Source: Rhodocyclaceae bacterium
GTDB taxonomy: Bacteria; Pseudomonadota; Gammaproteobacteria; Burkholderiales; Rhodocyclaceae
Direction: 5' to 3'
Length of the DNA: 64,000 bases
Assembly (NCBI GenBank): GCA_030681195.1
Contig: JAUXXJ010000005.1
Location: 124,001 to 188,000, forward strand
Positions 1 to 10,715 of the stretch are shown here, piece by piece. Under the pieces are notes generated by a model, which had not been told where the DNA came from, made no database searches, and saw only the letters and a list, made by a program, of their open reading frames with translations. Made by a program: the position numbers and the translations under genes. Within the stretch, counting starts at the first letter, position 1, and every line of letters starts with the position of its first letter.

Positions 1-1
1 C

Positions 2-625
2 TATCCGTATCTCGATCAGGCACGTCAGGCGCTCTCTGGCAGCAATGTCGCCTGGGGCGCGCAGGATGTCTCCGAGCATGCGCAGGGCGCCTATACCGGT
101 GAAGTCAGCGCGGGCATGCTCAAGGATTTTGCCTGCCGCTACGCCATCATTGGCCATTCCGAGCGCCGTTCCTACTATGGCGATACAGATGCCATCGTTG
201 CTGCGAAGTTCGAGGCTGCACTGAAGGCGGGTCTGGTTCCGATCCTGTGCGTTGGCGAAACGCTCGATGAGCGCGAGAAAAATATCACCACTGAAGTGGT
301 CACCCGTCAGCTGGATGTAGTTATTGCCCGCTGTGGCTGCGCGGCACTGGGTGGTGCGGTGGTGGCTTACGAGCCCGTCTGGGCGATTGGCACTGGTCGG
401 ACGGCAAGCCCGGAGCAGGCGCAGGAAGTGCATGCCACGATCCGTGCGCGCATTCGTCGCGACGATGCGGCGGTGGCTGACAAGTTGCAGATTCTCTACG
501 GCGGCAGCATGAAGCCAAACAATGCCAAGGAGTTGATGGCGCAGCCGGATATTGATGGCGGCCTGATTGGCGGAGCAGCATTGGTGGTCGCCGATTTTGT
601 GGCCATTTGTGCGGCAGCGGCCTGA
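2..625 (+). CDS. tpiA: Triosephosphate isomerase (5' end outside window)
   Basis: Interconverts dihydroxyacetone phosphate and glyceraldehyde-3-phosphate in glycolysis and gluconeogenesis. The frame is open from the window edge. About 207 residues are visible, so roughly 45 N-terminal residues are missing compared with the usual ~250. Diagnostic motifs are the catalytic-histidine segment IGHSERR, the catalytic-glutamate segment AYEPVWAIGTG and the phosphate-binding YGGSMKPNN near the end. secG follows 24 bases downstream, the common proteobacterial tpiA-secG arrangement. Confidence 0.97.
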   Translation, partial: YPYLDQARQALSGSNVAWGAQDVSEHAQGAYTGEVSAGMLKDFACRYAIIGHSERRSYYGDTDAIVAAKFEAALKAGLVPILCVGETLDEREKNITTEVVTRQLDVVIARCGCAALGGAVVAYEPVWAIGTGRTASPEQAQEVHATIRARIRRDDAAVADKLQILYGGSMKPNNAKELMAQPDIDGGLIGGAALVVADFVAICAAAA

Positions 626-649
626 TTTTCATAATAGGTAAAACAAGCA

Positions 650-988
650 ATGGATGTTTATTACTCGATTACCTTGACCGTCCATATTCTGGTCGGCTTG
701 GGTGTGATTGGCCTAGTGTTGGTGCAGCATGGCAAGGGCGCCGACATGGGTGCGGCCTTTGGTGGCGGCTCCTCCGGCAGTCTGTTTGGGGCGACCGGAT
801 CGGCAAACTTCCTCTCACGTACGACGGCTGTTTTGGCCACGGGCTTTTTCATCACCAGCCTGACGCTAGCCTACATGGCGGGTTCGCGTCCAGAAGCGTC
901 CAGCAGTAGCGTGATGGATGCGGTGAAGGTTGAAGCGACAGTGCCTGCGCCTGTGGATGATTCGAAGGCCAAAGATATTCCGAAGTAA
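650..988 (+). CDS. secG: Preprotein translocase subunit SecG
   Basis: Small inner-membrane subunit of the SecYEG protein-export channel. The 112-residue product has two hydrophobic segments (about residues 5-22 and 54-74). They flank the conserved cytoplasmic loop GADMGAAFGGGSSGSLFG, the SecG signature. The C-terminal tail is acidic and low in complexity, as usual. The start ATG follows tpiA closely, so the two are probably cotranscribed. Confidence 0.95.
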   Translation: MDVYYSITLTVHILVGLGVIGLVLVQHGKGADMGAAFGGGSSGSLFGATGSANFLSRTTAVLATGFFITSLTLAYMAGSRPEASSSSVMDAVKVEATVPAPVDDSKAKDIPK

Positions 989-1011
989 GTCGTTTTTTTT
1001 GGAGATAAATT

Positions 1012-1040
1012 TTTCGTGGGGTGCATCGATAATGTATGAT
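1012..1040 (+). promoter_or_regulatory. Possible promoter for tRNA-Leu
   Basis: A good -10 box, TATGAT, lies at 1035-1040, 36 bases before the mature tRNA. It is followed at once by a GC-rich stretch (GCGCGCCGCG), the kind of discriminator seen at stringently controlled stable-RNA promoters. The -35 region 17 bases upstream (TTTCGT) is weak, so this is tentative. Confidence 0.35.
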
Positions 1041-1075
1041 GCGCGCCGCGGATGCTGCAAAGCAGTAATTGGCAA

Positions 1076-1160
1076 GCCGACGTGGTGAAATTGGTAGACA
1101 CGCTATCTTGAGGGGGTAGTGGCGAAAGCTGTGCGAGTTCGAGTCTCGCCGTCGGCACCA
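1076..1160 (+). tRNA. tRNA-Leu (anticodon GAG)
   Basis: An 85-base cloverleaf including an encoded CCA end. The acceptor stem pairs GCCGACG with CGTCGGC. The D-arm is TGGTGAAATTGGTAGACACGC. The anticodon stem pairs CTATC with GGTAG around the loop TTGAGGG (anticodon GAG). The long variable arm (TGGCGAAAGCTG) is typical of leucine tRNAs, and the T-arm contains GTTCGAGTC. It sits between secG and nuoA, as in many betaproteobacteria. Confidence 0.96.
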
Positions 1161-1261
1161 ACGCATAAAACGGCGTCTGTCCAGTGTGATCGGGTAGACG
1201 GAATCAGGGAAGTCGCAGGGTGTGTCGGGGGCAGTCTTGCCGCGACCGAGAACTCAAGGTT

Positions 1262-1642
1262 ATGCTGGAAAATTATTTTCCGATTTTGGTCTTCGTGCTC
1301 GTTGCGCTAGTCTTCGGGTGCATGCCTATCCTGATCGGCTGGTTGCTTGGTCCCAATCGTCCGGATAGCGAAAAACTCTCTCCTTTCGAGTGTGGCTTTG
1401 AGCCCTTCGAGGATGCTCGCATCAAGTTTGATGTGCGCTATTACCTGGTCGCGATCACCTTTATCATTTTCGACCTTGAATTGGCCTTTATGTTCCCGTG
1501 GGCAGCCATTTTCAAAGAGTTCGTCGAAGTCGAAAATGAGGCCGTGAAATGGTTCGGTTTCATCGAGATGTTCGTCTTCATGGGCATCCTTATCGTCGGT
1601 TTTATTTACGCCTGGCTCAAGGGCGCGCTGGATTGGGAATAA
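1262..1642 (+). CDS. nuoA: NADH-quinone oxidoreductase subunit A
   Basis: Membrane subunit of complex I that helps form the quinone-binding junction. The 126-residue product has three hydrophobic helices and the conserved loop [10 protein letters not shown]. That loop is the NuoA/ND3 signature, whose cysteine lines the quinone site. An in-frame start exists at 1220, but [11 protein letters not shown] at 1262 matches the usual N-terminus. First gene of the complete nuoA-N operon. The 101 bases after the tRNA hold no terminator that I can see, so read-through from upstream is possible. Confidence 0.95.
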   Translation: MLENYFPILVFVLVALVFGCMPILIGWLLGPNRPDSEKLSPFECGFEPFEDARIKFDVRYYLVAITFIIFDLELAFMFPWAAIFKEFVEVENEAVKWFGFIEMFVFMGILIVGFIYAWLKGALDWE

Positions 1643-1646
1643 GCAC

Positions 1647-2126
1647 ATGAGCATCGAAGGCGTTCTGCAGGAAGGTTTCGTTACCACCTCGCTTGATAAA
1701 CTGATCAACTGGACGCGTACCGGTTCGTTGTGGCCAGTGACCTTTGGGCTGGCCTGCTGTGCGGTCGAGATGATTCATGCTGGCTGTTCGCGTTATGACC
1801 TCGACCGTTTTGGCGTGGTGTTCCGCCCCACCCCGCGCCAGTCCGACGTGATGATCGTTGCCGGTACACTCACCAACAAGATGGCCCCGGCCCTGCGCAA
1901 GGTATATGACCAGATGGCCGAACCGCGCTGGGTGATCTCGATGGGCTCTTGCGCCAATGGCGGTGGCTACTATCACTATTCGTATTCTGTGGTGCGTGGA
2001 TGTGATCGCATTGTGCCGGTCGATATCTACGTGCCGGGCTGTCCCCCGACGGCCGAGGCGCTGTTGTACGGCATCATCCAGTTGCAGAACAAGATCACTC
2101 GCACCAACACGATTGCCCGTGTCTAA
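1647..2126 (+). CDS. nuoB: NADH-quinone oxidoreductase subunit B
   Basis: Peripheral-arm subunit holding iron-sulfur cluster N2, the last electron carrier before quinone. Expected ligands are visible: adjacent Cys37-Cys38 in [10 protein letters not shown], Cys102 in SMGSCANGG and Cys132 in YVPGCPP. Length of 159 residues is normal. It starts four bases after nuoA ends. Confidence 0.98.
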   Translation: MSIEGVLQEGFVTTSLDKLINWTRTGSLWPVTFGLACCAVEMIHAGCSRYDLDRFGVVFRPTPRQSDVMIVAGTLTNKMAPALRKVYDQMAEPRWVISMGSCANGGGYYHYSYSVVRGCDRIVPVDIYVPGCPPTAEALLYGIIQLQNKITRTNTIARV

Positions 2127-2129
2127 CCC

Positions 2130-2735
2130 ATGAGCGCCAAACTCGAAAAACTGTCGCAGAAGTTGGCCGAAATCCTCGGCGCCCGCATCACATCGTCCGT
2201 GTTGCGTCTGGGCGAACTGACCATCGAAGTGGCTTCTGTCGATTATCGTGAGGTGGCAAAAACACTGCGTGATCACCCCGAGTTGCAGTTTGCCCAATTA
2301 ATTGACCTGTCTGGCGTCGATTACTCGACCTATACCGGTTGGCAGGGCAAGCGATTTGCCTCCGTTTGCCACCTGACATCGTTGCACTTGAATTGCCGCC
2401 TGCGGCTGCGCACTTATGCAGAAGATGCGGACTTCCCGGTGCTGCCGACTGTTACCGATATCTGGAACTCGGCTAATTGGTACGAGCGCGAAGCTTTTGA
2501 CATGTACGGCATCCTGTTTGAGGGCCATGACGATCTGCGGCGTATCCTGACCGACTATGGTTTTGTCGGTCATCCGTTCCGCAAGGATTTCCCGGTTTTT
2601 GGTTACGTCGAGATGCGTTACGACCCCGAGAAACGGCGTGTCGTCTATCAGCCCGTAACGATCGAGCCGCGTGAAGTTACGCCGCGAATCGTGCGCGAGG
2701 AGCAATATGGAAAGGTGACGAGCGGCCGTGGCTGA
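2130..2735 (+). CDS. nuoC: NADH-quinone oxidoreductase subunit C
   Basis: The 30-kDa hydrophilic connector subunit of complex I (201 residues). The signature block [29 protein letters not shown] is seen at about residues 113-141. It is separate from nuoD here, unlike the fused nuoCD of E. coli. Its last eight bases overlap the nuoD start, suggesting translational coupling. Confidence 0.97.
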   Translation: MSAKLEKLSQKLAEILGARITSSVLRLGELTIEVASVDYREVAKTLRDHPELQFAQLIDLSGVDYSTYTGWQGKRFASVCHLTSLHLNCRLRLRTYAEDADFPVLPTVTDIWNSANWYEREAFDMYGILFEGHDDLRRILTDYGFVGHPFRKDFPVFGYVEMRYDPEKRRVVYQPVTIEPREVTPRIVREEQYGKVTSGRG

Positions 2736-3981
2736 GATCAAGAACTACACCCTGAACTTCGGCCCGCAGCATCCGGCGGCACACGGCGTTCTGCGTCTGA
2801 TCCTCGAACTCGATGGCGAAGTGATCGTGCGTGCCGATCCGCATATCGGTCTGCTGCACCGAGGTACCGAGAAGCTGGCCGAAACGCGTACCTGGATTCA
2901 GAACGTTCCTTACCTTGATCGTCTCGACTACGTGTCGATGATGTGCAACGAGCACGCCTACTGTCTCGCGGTAGAGCGTCTTCTCGGCGTCGAAGTGCCG
3001 ATCCGCGGTCAGTACATCCGCGTGATGATGGACGAAGTGACACGCATCCTGAATCACCTGCTGAATATCGGTACCCATGCGCTTGACATCGGTGCGATGG
3101 CGATGGTGCTGTATACCTTCCGCGAACGCGAAGATTTGCTCGACGTTTATGAGGCAGTTTCCGGTGCACGTTTGCACGCCGCGTATTACCGCCCGGGTGG
3201 TGTCTATCGCGATCTGCCGGACAGCATGCCCAAGTACGAGGTGTCGAAGTGGAAGAATGCGGCCGACGTGGCGCGTCTGAATGAGCCACGCCAAGGTTCG
3301 CTGCTCGACTTCCTTGAGGACTTCACTGACCGTTTCCCGGCAATTCTCGACGAGTACGAAACGCTGCTGACCGAGAACCGCATCTGGAAACAGCGCACGG
3401 TGAACGTCGGTGTGGTGTCCCCCGAGCGTGCCTTGCAACTGGGCTTTACCGGCCCGATGCTGCGCGGCTCCGGTGTCGAGTGGGATCTGCGCAAGAAGAT
3501 GCCTTACGAGGTTTATGACCGCGTCGATTTCGACATTCCGGTCGGTACCAATGGCGATTGCTATGATCGTTATCTGGTGCGCATGGAAGAAATGCGCCAG
3601 GCTAATCGTATCATCCGTCAGTGCATCGACTGGCTGCGCCAGAATCCTGGCCCGGTGATCAGCGACAACCACAAGGTGGCGCCGCCGGCCCGCGAGAAGA
3701 TGAAGTCCAACATGGAAGAGCTGATTCATCACTTCAAGCTCTTCTCCGAGGGTATCCATGTGCCAGCGGGTGAAGTCTATGCGGGCATCGAGCATCCCAA
3801 GGGCGAGTTCGGCGTGTATGCGATTTCTGATGGTGCCAACAAGCCTTATCGCTTCAAGCTGCGTTCTCCGGGCTTCGCGCATCTGGCCGCGATGAATGAG
3901 ATGTCGAAGGGCCACATGATTGCCGATGCTACGGCGATTATCGGTACCATTGATCTAGTGCTGGGCGATACGGATAGATAA
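2728..3981 (+). CDS. nuoD: NADH-quinone oxidoreductase subunit D
   Basis: The 49-kDa subunit that, with NuoB, forms the quinone-reduction pocket. It descends from the large subunit of NiFe hydrogenases. The N-terminus [11 protein letters not shown] and the C-terminal end DLVLGDTDR are family hallmarks. Length is 417 residues. The start is GTG at 2728, inside the end of nuoC, and the next residues [15 protein letters not shown] match the family. Confidence 0.98.
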   Translation: MAEIKNYTLNFGPQHPAAHGVLRLILELDGEVIVRADPHIGLLHRGTEKLAETRTWIQNVPYLDRLDYVSMMCNEHAYCLAVERLLGVEVPIRGQYIRVMMDEVTRILNHLLNIGTHALDIGAMAMVLYTFREREDLLDVYEAVSGARLHAAYYRPGGVYRDLPDSMPKYEVSKWKNAADVARLNEPRQGSLLDFLEDFTDRFPAILDEYETLLTENRIWKQRTVNVGVVSPERALQLGFTGPMLRGSGVEWDLRKKMPYEVYDRVDFDIPVGTNGDCYDRYLVRMEEMRQANRIIRQCIDWLRQNPGPVISDNHKVAPPAREKMKSNMEELIHHFKLFSEGIHVPAGEVYAGIEHPKGEFGVYAISDGANKPYRFKLRSPGFAHLAAMNEMSKGHMIADATAIIGTIDLVLGDTDR

Positions 3982-3989
3982 GCGGACAG

Positions 3990-4469
3990 ATGAGCATGCT
4001 GAGTCAGGAATCCCTGCAAAAAATTGATCGCGAAGTCGCCAAGTACCCGGCGGATCAGAAGCAGTCGGCCGTCATGGCTGCCCTGCATATTGCTCAGGTA
4101 GAGAAGGGCTGGCTGGCGCGCGAGACTATCGCGGAAGTCGCGCGCTACCTCGATATGCCCGAGATGGCAGCCTATGAGGTTGCCTCGTTCTACAACATGT
4201 ACGACCTTCACCCCGTTGGACGGCACAAGATCACCGTCTGTACGAACCTGCCCTGCGCTTTGTCCGGCGGTGTGCATGCGGCCGATTACGTCAAGCAGAA
4301 ACTCGGTATCGAATTCGGCGAAACGACGGCTGATGGCAAATTTACCCTCAAGGAAGGCGAGTGCATGGGCGCTTGCGGCGATGCGCCGGTGATGCTGGTG
4401 AATAACGTGCATATGCGCTGCTTCATGACCCCGGACGAGATCGACAAGCTGCTTGAGGAGTGCAAATAA
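3990..4469 (+). CDS. nuoE: NADH-quinone oxidoreductase subunit E
   Basis: The 24-kDa subunit of the NADH-dehydrogenase module with a thioredoxin-like fold holding [2Fe-2S] cluster N1a. The four ligands are Cys84 and Cys89 (TVCTNLPC) and Cys125 and Cys129 (GECMGACG). Length of 159 residues is typical. It begins eight bases after nuoD and ends one base before the chosen nuoF start. Confidence 0.97.
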   Translation: MSMLSQESLQKIDREVAKYPADQKQSAVMAALHIAQVEKGWLARETIAEVARYLDMPEMAAYEVASFYNMYDLHPVGRHKITVCTNLPCALSGGVHAADYVKQKLGIEFGETTADGKFTLKEGECMGACGDAPVMLVNNVHMRCFMTPDEIDKLLEECK

Positions 4470-4470
4470 C

Positions 4471-5838
4471 ATGGCCATCCTCGAAGCAATCAATCCTTCC
4501 CTGACCGCCGGCTGGCAACAGCCCGATGTGCGCGACCTGAACAAGGATGGCGGCTGGCGGCTGAAGGACTACGAAGCACGCGGCGGCTATCTGGCGCTCA
4601 AGAAACTGTTTGCCGACAAGTTGACGCAGGATCAGGTGATCGCCGAAGTGAAGGCTTCTGTGCTGCGTGGTCGTGGCGGTGCCGGCTTCCCGACGGGCCT
4701 CAAGTGGAGCTTCATGCCGCGCGCCTTCCCTGGCGACAAGTATGTGGTGTGCAATACCGATGAAGGCGAACCCGGTACTTTCAAGGACCGCGACCTCATG
4801 CGCCTTGATCCACACTCAGTCATTGAAGGCATGATCATCGCCGGTTTCGCGATGGGCGCGGCGCGCGGTTACAACTACATTCACGGCGAAGTGTTCGAAC
4901 TGTATCAGCGCTTCGAGGAAGCCCTGGCCGAAGCGCGTGCTGCCGGCTATCTTGGCCAGAACATTCTGGGCGGTGGTTTCAACTTCGATCTGTTTGCCCA
5001 CCACGGTTACGGTGCCTACATCTGCGGTGAGGAAACCGGCCTGCTGGAATCGATTGAAGGCAAGAAGGGCCAGCCGCGCTTCAAGCCGCCGTTCCCGGCG
5101 AGCTTCGGTCTCTATGGCAAGCCGACCACAATCAACAATACCGAGACATTTGCTTCGATTCCCTACATTCTTCGTCAGGGTGGGCAGGCATTCCTTGATC
5201 TTGGCAAGCCCAACAATGGTGGCACCAAGCTGTTCTCGGTATCCGGCCATGTGAATAAGCCGGGCAACTTCGAGGTGCCGATGGGCACACCATTCGCCAA
5301 GCTGCTGGAGATGGCGGGCGGCATGCGTGGCGGTCGCAAGTTGAAGGCGGTGATTCCTGGCGGCTCGTCTGCCCCGGTGCTGCCGGCCGATGTCATCATG
5401 GAATGCACCATGGACTACGACTCGATTGCTAAGGCGGGGTCGATGCTCGGTTCCGGCGCCGTGATTGTCATGGACGAAACCGTTTGCATGGTCAAGGCGC
5501 TGGAGCGTCTGTCCTGGTTTTATTACGAAGAATCCTGTGGTCAATGCACGCCCTGCCGCGAGGGGACAGGCTGGCTCTACAAGATGGTGCATCGCATCGA
5601 GCATGGCGAAGGCCGTCCCGAGGATATTGATCTGCTCGACGAAATTGCCGGCAACATCATGGGTCGCACGATCTGTGCGCTCGGCGATGCGGCTGCGTTG
5701 CCGGTGCGCAGCTTCGTCAAGCATTTCCGTGACGAGTTCGCTTATCACATCGACAACAAGAAGTGTCTCGTGCCGCCGGATGTCCAGAAGGCGGGCAGCA
5801 CGTTCCACACACGACTCATGGCAGGTGCCACATGCTAG
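4471..5838 (+). CDS. nuoF: NADH-quinone oxidoreductase subunit F
   Basis: The 51-kDa subunit that binds NADH and FMN and carries [4Fe-4S] cluster N3. Glycine-rich nucleotide-binding segments are [11 protein letters not shown] (67-77) and [14 protein letters not shown] (184-197). Cluster ligands are Cys356, Cys359 and Cys362 ([11 protein letters not shown]) plus Cys402. A TTG at 4453 extends the frame, but the ATG at 4471 has GAGGAG eleven bases upstream and gives the family N-terminus. The 3' end overlaps nuoG by seven bases. Confidence 0.97.
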   Translation: MAILEAINPSLTAGWQQPDVRDLNKDGGWRLKDYEARGGYLALKKLFADKLTQDQVIAEVKASVLRGRGGAGFPTGLKWSFMPRAFPGDKYVVCNTDEGEPGTFKDRDLMRLDPHSVIEGMIIAGFAMGAARGYNYIHGEVFELYQRFEEALAEARAAGYLGQNILGGGFNFDLFAHHGYGAYICGEETGLLESIEGKKGQPRFKPPFPASFGLYGKPTTINNTETFASIPYILRQGGQAFLDLGKPNNGGTKLFSVSGHVNKPGNFEVPMGTPFAKLLEMAGGMRGGRKLKAVIPGGSSAPVLPADVIMECTMDYDSIAKAGSMLGSGAVIVMDETVCMVKALERLSWFYYEESCGQCTPCREGTGWLYKMVHRIEHGEGRPEDIDLLDEIAGNIMGRTICALGDAAALPVRSFVKHFRDEFAYHIDNKKCLVPPDVQKAGSTFHTRLMAGATC

Positions 5839-8171
5839 AGATCGAGATCGACGGCAAAGCCCTGCAGGTCGACGACGGTGTGACCGTCATCGAAGCCGCG
5901 CATTCTGCCGGCATCTATATTCCGCACTTCTGCTATCACAAGAAGCTGTCTATCGCTGCCAACTGCCGCATGTGTCTGGTGCAGGTCGAGAAGGCGCCCA
6001 AGCCGATGCCGGCTTGTGCGACGCCTGTGACCAATGGCATGAAGGTGTTCACCCATTCGGCCATCGCGGTGAAGGCGCAGAAGGATGTGATGGAGTTTCT
6101 GCTCATCAACCATCCGCTCGACTGCCCGATCTGCGATCAGGGTGGCGAGTGCCAGTTGCAGGATCTGGCGGTCGGCTACGGTGGTTCCGCTTCGCGCTAT
6201 CAGGAAGAAAAGCGCGTGGTGACCAACAAGAACCTCGGTTCGCTGGTCAGCACCGACATGACCCGGTGCATCAACTGCACCCGCTGCGTGCGATTCACAC
6301 AGGAAATTGCCGGCAACATGGAACTGGGTCAGGCCTTCCGTGGTGATCGTGCCGAGATCATGACTTTCCTCGACAAGACCGTCGATTCGGAGTTGTCGGG
6401 CAACATCATCGACCTTTGTCCGGTCGGCGCACTGACGTCCAAGCCCTTCCGTTTCTCGGCGCGGACATGGGAAATGTCGCGCCGCAAGTCGGTCAGCCCG
6501 CATGACGGCTTGGGCAGCAACCTGATTGTCCAGACCAAGCATGATCGCGTGATGCGCGTGCTGCCGCTGGAAAACGAAGCCATCAACGAGTGCTGGCTCT
6601 CGGACAAAGAGCGTTTCTCCTACGAGGCATTGAATTCTTCTGAGCGCCTGACCAAGCCGATGGTGAAGCAGGGCGGCGAGTGGAAGGAAGTCGAGTGGAA
6701 TGTCGCCCTTGATTACGCCAGCCACGCCCTGCGTGATGTGGCGAAGAATCAGGGTGCAGACCAGATCGGCGCGCTGGTCAGTCCGCATGCCACACTCGAA
6801 GAGATGGCGCTGGCCGCCAAGTTGCTGCGCGGCATCGGTTCGGACAATATCGATTTCCGCCTGCGCCAAAGCGATTTCAGCCTTGACGGCCAATGCAGTG
6901 GTATTCCGTTCCTCGGCATGAAACTGGCCGAGATCAACGAGTTGGATCGTGTGCTGGTGGTTGGCAGTTTCCTGCGTAAGGATCACCCCCTGATTGCCCA
7001 GCGCCTGCGCCAGTCGGCCAAACGCGGCACCAAGGTTTGCGTGATTCATTCGGCAGACGATGATCAGTTGATCAAACTGTTTGCCAAGGCGATTACCGCG
7101 CCCGCTCAGTTGCCGGGTGTGCTGGCCGAAGTCGTCAAGACGGTGGCGCAGATCAAGGAAACAGCGCTGGGTGCCGAGTTTGAAAAAGTCGGCGCTGGCC
7201 TCATTGACGTTTCAGCGGCGCAAGCCATCGCCAATAGTCTGGTTTCCGGCCGGAATGCGGGCATCCTGCTTGGCAACTTTGCCCAGCAGCATCCGCAAGC
7301 GGCAACGCTGCAGCGTCTTGCGCAACAACTGGCCACGCTGCTCGGTGCGAAGTTCGGCATTCTCGGTGAGGCGGCTAACAGCGTTGGCGGCTACGTCGCC
7401 AAGGCTTGCCCGCAGGCCGATGGTTTGAATGCCGCCCGTCTGCTTGCCGAACCGCGCAAGGCCTATGTTCTGTTGAACGTTGAGCCAGAACTCGATTGTG
7501 CCGATGGTGCTCAGGCGCTGGCGGCGATGCAACAGGCCGCGAGCGTGATTGTTCTGTCGCCCTTCAAGTCGGCGGCTGCTCTCGAATACGCTGACGTGTT
7601 GCTGCCGGTCTCGCCTTTCAGCGAAACCTCCGGCACCTTTATCAATACCGAAGGTCGTGCGCAGAGTTTCTACGCCGTGACCAAGCCGCAGGGCGAAGCA
7701 CGTCCGGCCTGGAAGGTGCTACGCGTGTTGGGCAATCTGCTGGAAGTTGCCGGTTTCGATTATGAAAGTTCTGAGCAGGTGCGCGATCAGGTGCTGGGTG
7801 GCAAGCCTGAGTTCGTATCTGGACTGGACAACGCCGTTAAGGTGGGTGCATTGAATCTTTCTGCCGAAGCGAGCGGGATTCAGCGTGTTGCTGATGTGCC
7901 GATCCATTTTGCCGATGTACTGGTACGCCGTGCGTCCAGCCTGCAGGCCACCAAGGATGCAGCGGCACCGATGGCGCGCATGAATGCAGCCATGCTGGGC
8001 AAACTGGGTATAGCTGCGGGTGAAAGCGTAAAAGTCGGCGCTGGCAAGACGGCACTGGTTGCTGAACTCGACGCTGGCGTCCCGGATGGCTGTGTGCGTG
8101 TTGCCGCTGCCCATGCGAGCACGGCAGCCCTCGGCCCGATGTTTGGTTCGATTACCGTGGAAAAAGCCTGA
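5832..8171 (+). CDS. nuoG: NADH-quinone oxidoreductase subunit G
   Basis: The 75-kDa iron-sulfur subunit of complex I (779 residues). The ferredoxin-like N-terminus has Cys34, Cys45, Cys48 and Cys62. Next come the H-C-C-C motif at 94-107 ([14 protein letters not shown]), Cys146/149/152 and LCPVGALTS near 195. The rest is the molybdopterin-oxidoreductase-like domain without visible cofactor function. It contains one near-perfect and one half copy of the dispersed 25-bp repeat, encoding KVGAGKTA at 734-741 and KVGAG at 452-456. Start at 5832 rather than the upstream in-frame 5763 because [14 protein letters not shown] fits the family. Confidence 0.96.
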   Translation: MLEIEIDGKALQVDDGVTVIEAAHSAGIYIPHFCYHKKLSIAANCRMCLVQVEKAPKPMPACATPVTNGMKVFTHSAIAVKAQKDVMEFLLINHPLDCPICDQGGECQLQDLAVGYGGSASRYQEEKRVVTNKNLGSLVSTDMTRCINCTRCVRFTQEIAGNMELGQAFRGDRAEIMTFLDKTVDSELSGNIIDLCPVGALTSKPFRFSARTWEMSRRKSVSPHDGLGSNLIVQTKHDRVMRVLPLENEAINECWLSDKERFSYEALNSSERLTKPMVKQGGEWKEVEWNVALDYASHALRDVAKNQGADQIGALVSPHATLEEMALAAKLLRGIGSDNIDFRLRQSDFSLDGQCSGIPFLGMKLAEINELDRVLVVGSFLRKDHPLIAQRLRQSAKRGTKVCVIHSADDDQLIKLFAKAITAPAQLPGVLAEVVKTVAQIKETALGAEFEKVGAGLIDVSAAQAIANSLVSGRNAGILLGNFAQQHPQAATLQRLAQQLATLLGAKFGILGEAANSVGGYVAKACPQADGLNAARLLAEPRKAYVLLNVEPELDCADGAQALAAMQQAASVIVLSPFKSAAALEYADVLLPVSPFSETSGTFINTEGRAQSFYAVTKPQGEARPAWKVLRVLGNLLEVAGFDYESSEQVRDQVLGGKPEFVSGLDNAVKVGALNLSAEASGIQRVADVPIHFADVLVRRASSLQATKDAAAPMARMNAAMLGKLGIAAGESVKVGAGKTALVAELDAGVPDGCVRVAAAHASTAALGPMFGSITVEKA
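7184..7200 (+). repeat. Half copy of the dispersed 25-bp repeat (in nuoG)
   Basis: Matches the first 17 bases of the consensus and then diverges. Encodes KVGAG at NuoG 452-456. May be a decayed or partial copy. Confidence 0.5.
8030..8054 (+). repeat. Dispersed 25-bp repeat, copy in nuoG
   Basis: One mismatch to consensus. Encodes KVGAGKTA at NuoG 734-741. Confidence 0.85.
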
Positions 8172-9262
8172 TGGAAGCGCTGATCCTCAATTTCTTCCAG
8201 TGGTTCTGGAACCTGTTCGGTCTCTGGGATGTCATCTGGCCTTGGTTCCAGCATATCTGGCCGCTGGTCTGGTCGATCATGCGCATTGTCGCGATTCTGG
8301 TGCCGCTGATTCTCGGCGTGGCTTACTTGCCCTATTTTGAGCGCAAGGTCATCGCCTACATGCACGTGCGGATCGGTCCGAACCGCGTCGGGCCGCTCGG
8401 TTTGCTCCAGCCGATTGCCGATAGCCTGAAGTTGATGTTCAAGGAAGTGCTGTTTCCGGCCAAGGCCAGCACCAAACTCTTCATCTTCGGCCCGATCGTC
8501 GCGCTGGCGCCGGCGCTGATCGCCTGGGCGGTGGTGCCCTTCGCCGATGGCTGGGTGCTGGCGGACATTGATGCGGGCGTGTTGTTCCTGCTGGCGGTGA
8601 CCTCCATCGGGGTCTACGGCATCATCATCTCCGGTTGGGCCTCGAATTCCAAATATCCCTTCCTGGGTGCCATGCGCGCCACGGCACAGATGATTTCGTA
8701 CGAAATCGCCATGGGCATGGCATTGGTAGCCGTGCTGATGGTATCGAACAGCCTGAATATTTCAGAAATCGTGCGCGTGCAGGATCAGGGCCGCTTCGCC
8801 GACATGGGGCTGAGTGTGTTGTCGTGGAACTTCATCCCGCTGCTGCCGATGTTCCTCGTGTATTTCATCTCCGGCGTGGCCGAGACCAACCGCGCGCCGT
8901 TTGACGTGGTGGAAGGCGAGTCCGAGATTGTGGCGGGTCACATGGTCGAGTATTCGGGCATGACCTTTGCCCTGTTCTTCCTCGCCGAATACGCCAACAT
9001 GATCCTGATTGCCTTCCTGGCATCGATCTTCTTCCTTGGTGGCTGGCTGTCGCCGGTGGGCTTCCTGCCGGATGGCCATCACTGGCTGGCGGCCAAGGTT
9101 TCCTTCCTGCTGTTCTGCTTCCTGTGGTTCCGCGCGACTTTCCCGCGTTATCGCTATGACCAGATCATGCGTCTGGGCTGGAAGGTGTTCATCCCAATCT
9201 GCATCACCTGGATCCTGGTTGTCGGGGTCTGGATGATGTCGCCGTTCAACATCTGGAAGTGA
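8171..9262 (+). CDS. nuoH: NADH-quinone oxidoreductase subunit H
   Basis: Membrane subunit (363 residues, about eight helices) joining the peripheral arm to the proton-pumping arm and forming part of the quinone channel. Signatures are [22 protein letters not shown] near residue 66 and the conserved acidic loop [20 protein letters not shown] near residue 240. The ATG overlaps the nuoG stop by one base (TGATG), so the genes are translationally coupled. Confidence 0.98.
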   Translation: MEALILNFFQWFWNLFGLWDVIWPWFQHIWPLVWSIMRIVAILVPLILGVAYLPYFERKVIAYMHVRIGPNRVGPLGLLQPIADSLKLMFKEVLFPAKASTKLFIFGPIVALAPALIAWAVVPFADGWVLADIDAGVLFLLAVTSIGVYGIIISGWASNSKYPFLGAMRATAQMISYEIAMGMALVAVLMVSNSLNISEIVRVQDQGRFADMGLSVLSWNFIPLLPMFLVYFISGVAETNRAPFDVVEGESEIVAGHMVEYSGMTFALFFLAEYANMILIAFLASIFFLGGWLSPVGFLPDGHHWLAAKVSFLLFCFLWFRATFPRYRYDQIMRLGWKVFIPICITWILVVGVWMMSPFNIWK

Positions 9263-9272
9263 GGAACTGACC

Positions 9273-9758
9273 ATGGGCGCCAAAGATTTCATCGGCAGCT
9301 TGTTCCTCAAGGAACTGCTGCAAGGCATGGCCGTCACGGCGGGCTATTTCTTCAAGCCGAAGATCACCGTCCAGTACCCGGAAGAAAAGACTCCGATGTC
9401 GCCGCGCTTCCGCGGCTTGCATGCCCTGCGTCGCTATCCGAATGGCGAAGAGCGTTGCATCTCGTGCAAGTTGTGCGAGGCGGTTTGTCCGGCGATGGCC
9501 ATCACCATTGAAGGCGCCGAGCGTGAAGACGGCAGTCGTCGCACCACACGCTACGACATCGACCTGACCAAGTGCATCTTCTGCGGTTTCTGTGAGGAAG
9601 CCTGCCCGGTGGATGCCATTGTCGAGACGCATATTTTCGAATACCACGGCGAGACACGCGGCGATCTCTATTACACCAAGCAGATGCTGCTGGCCAATGG
9701 CGATCGCTATGAGTCTGAGATTGCCAAGAACCGCGAACTGGACGCTAAGTACAGATAA
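9273..9758 (+). CDS. nuoI: NADH-quinone oxidoreductase subunit I
   Basis: Ferredoxin-like subunit that carries two [4Fe-4S] clusters (N6a, N6b) to pass electrons to NuoB. Two classic Cys-x2-Cys-x2-Cys-x3-Cys-Pro motifs are present at residues 62-73 ([12 protein letters not shown]) and 101-112 ([12 protein letters not shown]). Length is 161 residues. The stop overlaps the nuoJ start (TAATG). Confidence 0.98.
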   Translation: MGAKDFIGSLFLKELLQGMAVTAGYFFKPKITVQYPEEKTPMSPRFRGLHALRRYPNGEERCISCKLCEAVCPAMAITIEGAEREDGSRRTTRYDIDLTKCIFCGFCEEACPVDAIVETHIFEYHGETRGDLYYTKQMLLANGDRYESEIAKNRELDAKYR

Positions 9759-10393
9759 TGGAATTCAAGACCTTCGTCTTCTATGTGGTTGCGGCGATTC
9801 TGGTGTTCGCTGCCCTGCGCACCATCACGGCGCGCAACCCCGTGCATGCCGCCCTGTTCCTGGTGCTGGCCTTCTTTTCGATGGCCGCCATCTGGATGTT
9901 GTTGCAGGCCGAATTTCTCGCCATCATCCTGATCATGGTGTATGTCGGGGCGGTGATGGTGCTGTTCCTGTTTGTCGTGATGATGCTCGATATCGACATT
10001 GAACGCCTGCGTCATCGCTTCTGGAGTTATCTGCCGCTGGGCGCCATGATCGGTTTGCTGATGGTGGCCGAAATGGCGCTGGTGCTGAGCGGCACGTATT
10101 TCAGTGCTGCTGCGCTGCCGGGGCAGACCATGCCCGAGGGCTACAGCAACACCAAGGAATTGGCTCGCCTGCTCTACACCGATTTTGTCTATCCGTTCGA
10201 ATTGGCGTCGGTCATTTTGCTGGTCGGCGTGATCGCCGCCGTGATGCTGACCTTGCGTCAGCGCAAGGACACCAAGTACCAGAACCCGTCCGAACAACTG
10301 GCGGTCAAGCGCAATGACCGCGTCCGTCTGGTAAAGATGGCGACCGAAAAGGATCTACCCGCCGAACCGGAAGTGAAGGAGGGGGGCCAATAA
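9758..10393 (+). CDS. nuoJ: NADH-quinone oxidoreductase subunit J
   Basis: Membrane subunit (211 residues) with five predicted helices. Helix three ([23 protein letters not shown]) is the conserved NuoJ/ND6 helix with its pi-bulge. The hydrophilic C-terminal tail is long and charged, ending in a run of glycines and acidic residues. One base separates it from nuoK. Confidence 0.95.
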   Translation: MEFKTFVFYVVAAILVFAALRTITARNPVHAALFLVLAFFSMAAIWMLLQAEFLAIILIMVYVGAVMVLFLFVVMMLDIDIERLRHRFWSYLPLGAMIGLLMVAEMALVLSGTYFSAAALPGQTMPEGYSNTKELARLLYTDFVYPFELASVILLVGVIAAVMLTLRQRKDTKYQNPSEQLAVKRNDRVRLVKMATEKDLPAEPEVKEGGQ

Positions 10394-10394
10394 C

Positions 10395-10709
10395 ATGCTG
10401 ACGACACTGTCTTTGTCACATTACCTGATCCTGTCGGCGATTCTGTTTGCCATCAGCGTCGTGGGCATCTTCCTCAACCGCAAAAACCTGATCGTGTTGC
10501 TGATGGCCATCGAACTGATGCTGCTGTCGGTCAACCTGAACTTCGTTGCCTTCTCGCACTACCTCAATGATCTGACCGGCCAGTTGATGGTCTTCTTCGT
10601 GCTGACGGTGGCGGCTGCTGAAGCCGCCATTGGCTTGGCGATTCTGGTGGTGTTGTTCCGCAACCTCTCGACCATCCACGTCGATGATCTCGACAGTCTC
10701 AAGGGATAA
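10395..10709 (+). CDS. nuoK: NADH-quinone oxidoreductase subunit K
   Basis: Small three-helix membrane subunit (104 residues) of the proton path. The conserved glutamates lie in ellipses typical of Nuo[17 protein letters not shown] sequence (here [16 protein letters not shown]) and [16 protein letters not shown]. Located between nuoJ and nuoL with gaps of one and six bases. Confidence 0.96.
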   Translation: MLTTLSLSHYLILSAILFAISVVGIFLNRKNLIVLLMAIELMLLSVNLNFVAFSHYLNDLTGQLMVFFVLTVAAAEAAIGLAILVVLFRNLSTIHVDDLDSLKG

Positions 10710-10715
10710 GGCCAC

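Noticed and set aside
2677..3915. 412-residue open frame antisense to nuoD
   Set aside because: Long antisense frames are common in high-GC DNA. Composition (His, Arg-rich) and lack of a start context mark it as a shadow of nuoD.
6421..6440. GTCGGCGCACTGACGTCC in nuoG resembles the repeat core
   Set aside because: It encodes the conserved CPVGALTS segment of NuoG, and only the first eight bases match.
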